Part shown: piece by piece, positions 28,501 to 37,500 of the stretch
How the letters are laid out: each line of letters opens with the position of its first letter
How positions within the stretch are numbered: the first letter of the stretch is position 1
NCBI RefSeq assembly: GCF_900091415.1
Contig: NZ_FMHU01000002.1
Coordinates: 2,232,001 to 2,296,000 of the forward strand
Length of the DNA: 64,000 bases
Reading direction: 5' to 3'
DNA from: Micromonospora inyonensis
GTDB taxonomy: Bacteria; Actinomycetota; Actinomycetes; Mycobacteriales; Micromonosporaceae
The notes under the pieces: model-generated
Database searches by the model: none
What the model was told of the DNA's origin: nothing
Seen by the model: the letters and a program-made list of their open reading frames with translations, nothing else
Translations under genes and position numbers: made by a program

Positions 28501-31500
28501 CACCACCGGCCGGCCCGGTGCCGTATAGAAGGCCCAGGCACCCAGATACACCGCCTCCAACACGTACCGAACGGCCTCCGGCACCTTCTCCCCCGGTGTC
28601 GCCACCGCGTCCCACACCCGGTCGATCTCCTCCTCGACCCGGTCCGTCACCTCCTCGGCCACCACCCCGTAAACCCGCGCCCCCGCCGCCGCCAGCCGCC
28701 GGTTGCGCTCCTGGCCGGCCCACCTCTCCAACCGCAGATCAGGCCGATCCGTCCCCACCGGGAGCGCACCCTCACCCGTCCACCCGCGCGTAAGCCCGAC
28801 CAGCCGCTCACCCAACGCCACCAACTGGTCCACCCGCTCACCCATCCGACGCTGCCCGTCCACAGCCGCCGGATCACCCACCACGTCGGGAAGCGCCGCC
28901 CTCAACTCCCCGGCCCAACCGACCCGCCCCGGAGCCGCCGCCCCCACCGCCGCCGCGATCCGCTCCACCTCGGCCAACACGCGGGTCCACCCCTCCGCCT
29001 CGGCCAGATCCCGCGCCGCCCGAAGGCCCCCACCCACCGGTCCGCCCGGGACCAGCTCACCCATCCGCACCGGCCACAGGTCATCCTCGGCCACATGCGT
29101 CAACACCACCGTCGACGTCCACCCACCGAACCCGTGCACCACCACATACACCGGCTCCCGCAACCCCGACGCCGCCGGCGGCAACGCCCCATTCAGGAAG
29201 TCGAACATCGACGGCACGACCGCCTTCGGGTCGCCCGGACGCGGCCCCGGCACACCTACCACCACCACCCGCGCACCATCCGGCACCCACCCCACCGGCC
29301 CCACATCCGGCATCGGCAGATTCTTCGCCCCCAGAGCCACATTCAGAATCTCCGGCGCAAGCAACTCCGCCTGCCGCAACTGCGTCACCCGCAAACCACG
29401 CTCCGACGGCACTCTCGGAAGGAACACCCAATCCCGGAAATGCGAGAACGCCAGCTGCTCGAACCGCCACCAATCCACATCAAAAGACAGGAGGTACGGC
29501 CCATGGTTAACGGGCAATCCATCCAGCCTCCGCCGGCCCCGATAATCAAGATCAGCGTCCTCGTTGATCGGATGCGCCTGGACCTCCCACAACAACGCCG
29601 GGAACGTCTCCCGACCCGAGAAATCGACAATGACCACACCGTCCGGAACCACCCCCGCGCCCACGTCCGCCACATGCCGCCCGAGGATCGCCACCGCCCC
29701 CGACTCGTCACGCGCTGCCCGCAACGCCGCGACCTCGACCAACGTCCGTGACTCCACCCCAGGAACAACAGACGGGTCAGCACCGTACGGCGACAGCTCG
29801 ATCACCGCCTCCTTCGGCACCTCCACGCCCAACTCACCGTCAATCAACCGCTTCGCCAGAGCCAGCACGTCCTCATGCCCACGGTCCTCGAACGCCAGCA
29901 CCACCCGCCAGACCGCATCATCCGCAGGCCGATCCTGCCCCGTCCTCGCCGCCCACGCCTCGGCATCCGTCACTGCCTGCTCCCGCGCCACCACAGCGAG
30001 ACGCTCCACATCGATCCCGGCGCTCACGCCCTCCGGATACACCACCACCGACCCACGACCCGGCACTGTCCGGAACCGTTCCGGGGCACTGTCCGACAGG
30101 GACCACAACCGCACCATCCGCCTCTGGCCGACGGCCAACAGCCACCGGCCCGGCCCCTCCGGCAACAACGTCAACGCCTCCACGCCGTCGTGGCCCTCCA
30201 ACGTCTGAAGCAGCACACCGCGGTCCACGTCCCAGATCCGCACCGTCCCGGCCACGTCGGCAGCAGCCAACAGCCGCCAGCCCGACTCGTCCTGCCACGA
30301 CGTCAACTCGTTCACCAAGCCGTCGTGACCCTCCAACGTCTGGAGCACCACACCGCGGTCCACGTCCCAGATCCGGACCGTCCCGCCCGAGCCGCCGGAG
30401 GCCACCCGCCGGCCCGCCCCCTCCTGCCACGACGTCACCGCCAACACCACGCCGGTGTGGCCGGTCAACCTCCGGACTTCCACACCGCGGTCCACGTCCC
30501 AGACCAGCACCGCCCCGACCCCGCCAGCGGAGGCCAGCACCCCGCCAAACTCGTCCGGCCACGACGTCAACGCCATCGGTCCGGGGTCGCCGGTCAACCT
30601 CCGGACTTCCACACCGTTGTCCACGTCCCAGACCAGCACCGTCCCGTCGTAGCCGGCGGAGGCCAACCGCCGGCCCGCCCCCGCCGGCCACGACGTCAAC
30701 GCCACCACCTCGCCGGTGTGGCCGGTCAACCTCTGGAGCACCACACCGCGGTCCACATCCCAAACCAGCACCGCCCCGTCCCTGCCAGCGGAAGCCATCA
30801 ACTGCTGGCCCAACCTGCCCTGCCACGACGTCAACACCCCGTAGTGGCGGCCCGCCAACGTCTGGAGCACCACATCACGGTCCACGTCCCAGATCCGCAC
30901 CGCCCCGACCCCGTCCACGGAGGCCACCCGCGGGCCCGACTCCGCCTGCCACGACGCCACCGCCGACGCGTCGTAGCGGTGGATCAGCGGACCCCGCCCA
31001 TCCGGCACGACGGACAGGTGGGCGACGGGAAGGTCCAGTGCGACAGTCCGGTCATGCCAGGGTGCGACACCGCCGTTCTCATGAGGTCCCGACTCGGCCG
31101 GGGCCACGGTGACGTTGACAGCGAACGCCTCGGACAGCAGATGCGGCAGCGCCCCCGTGAGACGGGGAACCGACGTCCCCCGCGCATCCAGGGCCTGCCG
31201 CACCAACGCCCTGTCCTCCGGGGACAGACCGGCCCTTCCCCCGTCGAGAACGTCCGTTCTGTCGACGAGGTAGTCGAACGAGTCGCGCAGAAGGTCGCGC
31301 ACGGCGTCCGGCGTCCGCTCCCCCAGCGACACCGCAACCCCAGCCCCCACCCTGTCGAGGAACTGCGCGAACAACCGATCCCACACGTCCGACCGCAGCA
31401 CCCCAGCCGGCAGGGACGGCAACGGCACAGGAACCGAAACCGCCTCCGACGGGGGCCGGGCAACCCCGTCCATCCCGGCCAGATCTGCTTCTTCCGGGAC

Positions 31501-34500
31501 GGTCACGGTCGTGTCGTCTGCCACCCTCGACGGCGGGCGTGGGGTGCCCACACCGTCGGTGGTCGCCACGAACCGCAACCGGCCAGGCTCCACCGGCCCC
31601 CGAGCCAGCCCACCCCGCTGACCGTCGAGGAACACCACCCTCCCGTCATCGGTACGCACCACGTTCACGGCATGGGAAACCTCGTCGCCCACACCCGTCG
31701 TCACCAGCACACCCCGGGCACCCGGCTCCGCCCCGGCCATCACCTCCACCACCGCGTCGTAATCAGCCACATCCACCAACGGCCGACCCGCATACCGCTG
31801 CAACCACACCACCGGCGACGGCACCTCCGGCGGCACCTGCCACACCACCCCGTCCGCCAACGACATGTCAGTACCGATCGTCGCCAACACACAGTTCGTG
31901 GCCGAATCCCGCCACCGCGAACCCGGACTGTCCGGATCGTCACCACGACCCGGATTCACACTCCCCAGCCACCCGAACCGGGCCGACACGTCATCCTCCG
32001 ACAGCTGACTCGGCAGCAGCACACCCCCGCGTCCCGCCTCACCAGCCACATCCGCCGAAGAATCCGACCCACCCGAATCGGAGCCGTTCCCCCCATCAAC
32101 CAACCCATCCGGCACCTCGGGCAACCCCGCCGGCCCGCCAGCACCACCGGACAGGGACCACAACTGCACCATCGAGTCCGCGTCGCCGCCGGCCATCCCC
32201 CACCGGCCCGGCCCTGCCGGCCACGACGTCAGCGCCAGCAACGGGGCGGGGGCTTCCACCGTCTCGATCAACTCACCGTCCGCGTTCCAGATCCGTACCG
32301 TCCCGTCCACGCTGGCCGCGGCCACCAGCCGACCCGTCCCCGCCGGCCACGACGTCACCGCCGCCCACTCCGTGCCGTCAGTGGCCCCCAAGGTCCACAG
32401 CAACGCGCCGCTGTCCGCGTTCCAGATCCGCACCGTCCCGTCCGCGCTGGCGGAGGCCACCAGCGGGCCCGACTCCGACGGCCACGACGTCAACGCGAAC
32501 ACCGGGCCGTCGTGGCCGGTGAACCTGCCGGTCTCCACACCACCGTTCGCGTCCCAGATCAGCACCAGCCCGTCGCTGTCGGCAGAGACCAGCAGCGGGC
32601 CCGACGCCCCCTGCAACGACGTCACCGCCAACACCGCGCCCTCGTGGCCGTCCAACCTCCGCTCCACACCGCTGGCCGCGTCCCAGATCAGCACCGACCC
32701 GTCCATGCTGGCGGAGGCCACCAGGCGGTCCGGCCCCGCCTGCCACGACGCCACCGCCGACACCGAGCCGTCGTGGCCCTCCAACCTCTGCCGCTCCACA
32801 CCGCTGGCCGCGTCCCAGATCAGCACCATCCCGTCATTGCCGGCGGAGGCCACCAGCCGCTCCGCCCCCGCCTGCCACGACGCCACCGCCGACACCGGGC
32901 CGTCGTGGCCCTCGAACGTCACGAGCCGCTGACCGCTGGCCACGTCCCAGATCCGCACCGTCCCGTCGTCGCTGGCGGAGGCCACCCGTGGGCCCGACTC
33001 CCCCAGCCACGACGTCACCGCCCACACCGGGCCGTCGTGGCCGGTCAGCGGACCCCGCTCATCCGACACAACGGAAATCTGTGGGGTGCCAGCAGCAGCT
33101 CGCGCCTGTTCGAGGTGCCGGTCCAACTCCGCGGCCGCTGTCTCGACCTGGCCGAGCCGGTCCCCCAACCCCCCGAGTTCGGTCGCGGGCAACGAATCGA
33201 CGTAGGCGTCCACGGTCCGTGGCATACGCGCACGGCTGAGACCCTGCATCTCCTGGAGGTACCGGTCGGACACCCCCGCCAGGGCGGACCGCGCCGGGCT
33301 GTCGCCTTGACCGGGGGCGGCCATCCGCTGCGACTGCCAGTCAGCGGCGTCCATCCGCCTCGCGTGGCCGTCGGCAAGAGCCTGCCACCGTCGGATCAGA
33401 TCCGCACGCACAGCAGCGACCCCACCGTCGGAAACGGACACCGCCTGCTCAGCCGACCTGGCCGCCACCGCTTGGCCGTCGGACTCGGTGGGCCTCCCAC
33501 CGAAGGCGGTCGCACCATCCCCGGCCCGACCCGGCAGCGCCGCCGGGCCCACCGGCAACGACGAGATCTGCTCCTCCAACCACTGCCGCGCCAGGCCGAA
33601 CGCGCTCACCGCGGAGAACAGCTCCGCGCGCCACCGATCGGACACCTCCGGCACCCGCCCCGCCACGCCCGCCCACCCACGCGTGTGCCCGACCAGCCGC
33701 TCGCCCAACGCCACCAACTGATCCACCCGCTCACCCACCCGGCGATGCTCCTGCGCCCCCACCGCCGGATCAGTCACCGTCACATCGGGAAGCGCCGCCC
33801 TCAACTCCTCGCGCCGGGCCACCCAACTCCGAGCCGCCCCACCCGGCCCTTCCACCGCCTCCGCGATCCCCGCCAACTCCGCCCGCACACGAGCCCACTC
33901 CTCGGCCTCGATCTGATCCCGCGGCTCCCGAAGGCCGCCAACCGCCGGCTCGCCGATGGCCAGCTCACCCATCCGCACCGGCCACAGGTCATCCTCAGCC
34001 ACATGCGTCAACACCACCGTCGACGTCCACCCACCAAACCCGTGCACCACCACGTACACCGGCTCCCGCAACCCCGACGCCGCCGGTGGCAACGCACCAT
34101 TCAGGAAGACGTCGAGGATCGACGACAGGACCGCCCCGGGATGCACCGGACGCGGGCCCGGCACACCCACCACCAACACCCGCGCACCATCCGGCACCCA
34201 CCCCCGTCCCACATCCGGCACCACCGCCAGACTCTCCCCCGCACTCGCCGCCGCGACCTCCCCGGCGAGCAACCCCGCCGGCCGCAACTGCGTCACCCGC
34301 AAACCACGCTCCGACGGCACATCCGGAAGGAACACCCAATCCCGGAAATACGAGAACGCCCGCTGCCCCAACCGCGCCCAATCCCAATCAAAAGACAGGA
34401 GGTACGGCCCATGGTTCACGGGCAATTGAGCATCCGCCCGACGCCGCCGATACTCAAGATCAGCTTCCTCGTTGATCGGATGCGCCTGGACCTCCCAGGA

Positions 34501-37500
34501 CAACGCCGGGAACGTCTCCCGACCCGAGAAATCGACAGCGCGCAGACCCGGCGGAACAACCCCCGCCTCCGCCCCCGAATCCGCCACATACTGCCAACGG
34601 GCCGCCACCGCCCCCGACTGGTTGAACGCCGCCCGCAACTCCGCGACCGCGACCAACGTTCCCGGCTGCACCTCAGGAACACCAAACGGGTCAGCACCGT
34701 ACGGCGACAGCTCGACCACCGCCGCCTCCGGCACCTCCACGTCTGACCTCAGATCACCAAGAAGCAAGCTCCCGACCAGATCCAGCACACCCTCAGGCCC
34801 AGGGTCCTCGTACACCAACACCACCCGCGAGACCGCATCACCCGCAGGCCGATCCTGCCCCGTCCGCGCCGCCCACGCCGCGGCATCCGTCACCGCCTGC
34901 TCCCGGGCCACCACAGCAAGACGCTCCACGTCAACCCCAGCGCCCACACCGTCGGGATGCACCACCACCCACCCGTCACCCGGCACCACCGACCACCCCG
35001 CCGCCCCCGTAGCGTCGCCAAAAGGCTGGGACAGACCGGTAGGGTCGCCAGACACCTGGGACAGATACGGCCCGAGCAAGCTCGCCACGTCCGGAACACC
35101 CAACGAGGACGCCGGCCTCGACGCAAACAACTCCTCCTCCGAATAGCCCGGAACAACCGCAGTCGCGTCGTCCCCCACACCCGCCGGCGGCGCATACAAA
35201 GGACCGTACGACTCCCCCACGTCCGGAATACCCAACGAGGACGCCGGCCTCGACGCAAACAACCTCTCCTCCGAATCGACATCCGAACCCACGGCAGGGG
35301 AATCAGACCCCGTCCGGAACTCCTCCTCCGGCGCCCTCCGGTCCATCCCGGCCAAATCTGCTTCTTCCGGGACGGTGGTGGTCGGGTCGTCTGCCACCCT
35401 CGACGGCGGGCGTGGGGTGCCCACACCGTCGGTGGTCGCCACGAACCGCAACCGGCCAGGCTCGACCGGCCCCCGAGCCAGCCCGCCCCACTGACCGTCG
35501 AGGAACACCACCCTCCCGTCATCGGTACGCACCACGTTCACGGCATGGGAAACCCTGTCGCCCTCACCGGTCATCACCAGCACACCCCGGGCACCCGGCT
35601 CCGCCCCGGCCATCACCTCCACCACCGCGTCGTAGTCAGCCACATCCACCAACGGCCGACCCTCCGCGTACCGCTGCAACCACACCACCGGCGACGGCAC
35701 CTCCGGCGGCACCTGCCACACCACCCCGTCCGCCAACGACATGTCAGTACCGATCACCGCCAACACACAGTTCGTCGCCGAATCCCGCCACCGCGAACCC
35801 GGACTGTCCGGGTCGTCACCACGACCCGGATTCACACTGCCCAGCCACCCGAACCGGGCCGACACGTCATCCTCCGACAGCTGACTCGGCAGCAGCACGC
35901 CCCCGCGTCCCGCCTCACCAGCCACATCCGCCGAAGAATCCGACCCGCCCGCCTCGGAGTCATTCCCCGCATCAACCGGCCCATCCGGCACCTCGGGCAA
36001 TCCCGCCGGCCCGCCAGCACCACCGGACAGAGACCACAACCGCACCGTCCAGTCGTCACTAATGTCGTCGCTGGAGACGGACATGTCACTGACCGACGTC
36101 CGGTCGCTGGCGTTGTCGTGGATCAGCGTGCCGTCGGTGCGGGGGGCAACGCCCCCCGGCACCGTACTGCGGCCCCCGGCCGCATCCGGCGCGCCCGGCG
36201 TGCTGGGCATACCCGAAGTGCCCGGCGTATGGGGGGTGGCGGGCGTGGCGCTGCCGGTGGCCTGGGCGAGTACCTGGTGGTATCCGTCGACCCAGTCCCG
36301 TTGGAAGGACCTGGCGAGGGCGTCGTGGCGGGCAGGCTCGACGCCGTACTGGTCGGCCAGGGCGGTGAACTGGGTCTGCGCCAGGCTGGCCGCCGCTGGG
36401 GTGTGCTGCTCGGGAGTCACCGGCACGTCGGTGCGCCGGCTTGCCGGGGTGTCCACTGGGGACGGGGTGGTGTCCGGTCCAGTGCTGTCGGGGACGGTCG
36501 CGGCCGTGAAGCGGGCGGGCAGGTCGGTGACCACCTGCCGGACCACGTCCGCCACAGCGTTGACCTGCGCGGCACCCGGGCTGGTCGCCGCAGCCGGCAA
36601 AACGCTGGGCGACACGGTGAGGGGTGCGGTGAGTGGTGGGGTGGGGCCGAGGATCGCGTCGAGGCTCCCGTCCACTTGGGCCCGCACGTCACGGACGACC
36701 GCCGCGCGCACGGCGTCCGACGGGACCGCCGCCGTCCCGGATCCTCCCGGCACGCCAGCGCTCCCTGACGTGCCGACGGCTGTCGGCAGGGCGGCGCCTC
36801 CCGGCAGACCAGGGGCCCCCGGCACGTAAGCGTCCCCCGGCACGTAAGCGCTCCCTGGTCGGACGACGCCGTCTGGCAGGGTGGCGGTCGCCGGTGTGCC
36901 GGTGGTGAGGTACTGGTCGATGTGGTGCTGGGCGGCCAGATGCACGGCCGCGCGCAGCGCCTGCCGGTCGAACTCCGCCGGCAACGCGGCGACGACCTGC
37001 TCCGGGCGTACCGCCGCCGGGATCGGCCCACCGGTGGTGACCGACTGTGCGAGGGCTTCGGTGATCCGGGCGACGGCCTGGTCCCGGACACCGGTCAGAT
37101 ACTGGCCGGTGAGAGCGGTGGCGGGTAGGCCGATCCGGGACAGGAAAGCGGGAACGGCCGGGTCGTTCTGCCGGGTGGCGGCCCACTCGGTGAAGACCTG
37201 CTCGACCGGCACGGGAAGCGCGGCCAGGAACTGCCGCGCCTGCCCCGTCCCGGCGAGCAGCCCACCGTAGTGATCCACCAGTTCCCGCTGGAACCGCTGC
37301 CACTGCTCCACCACCGGCGCGCCGGCGACCGCTACCCACTCCGGCACGGGCACCACCGGCACCGTCGGCACCGAGAAGTTCGGCACGGACCACGACGGAA
37401 CCGGCAGGTCCGGCGTCGACCACGACGGAACCGGCAGGTCCGGCGTCGACCACGACGGAACCGGCAGGTCCGGCGTCGACCACGACGGAACCGGCAGGTC

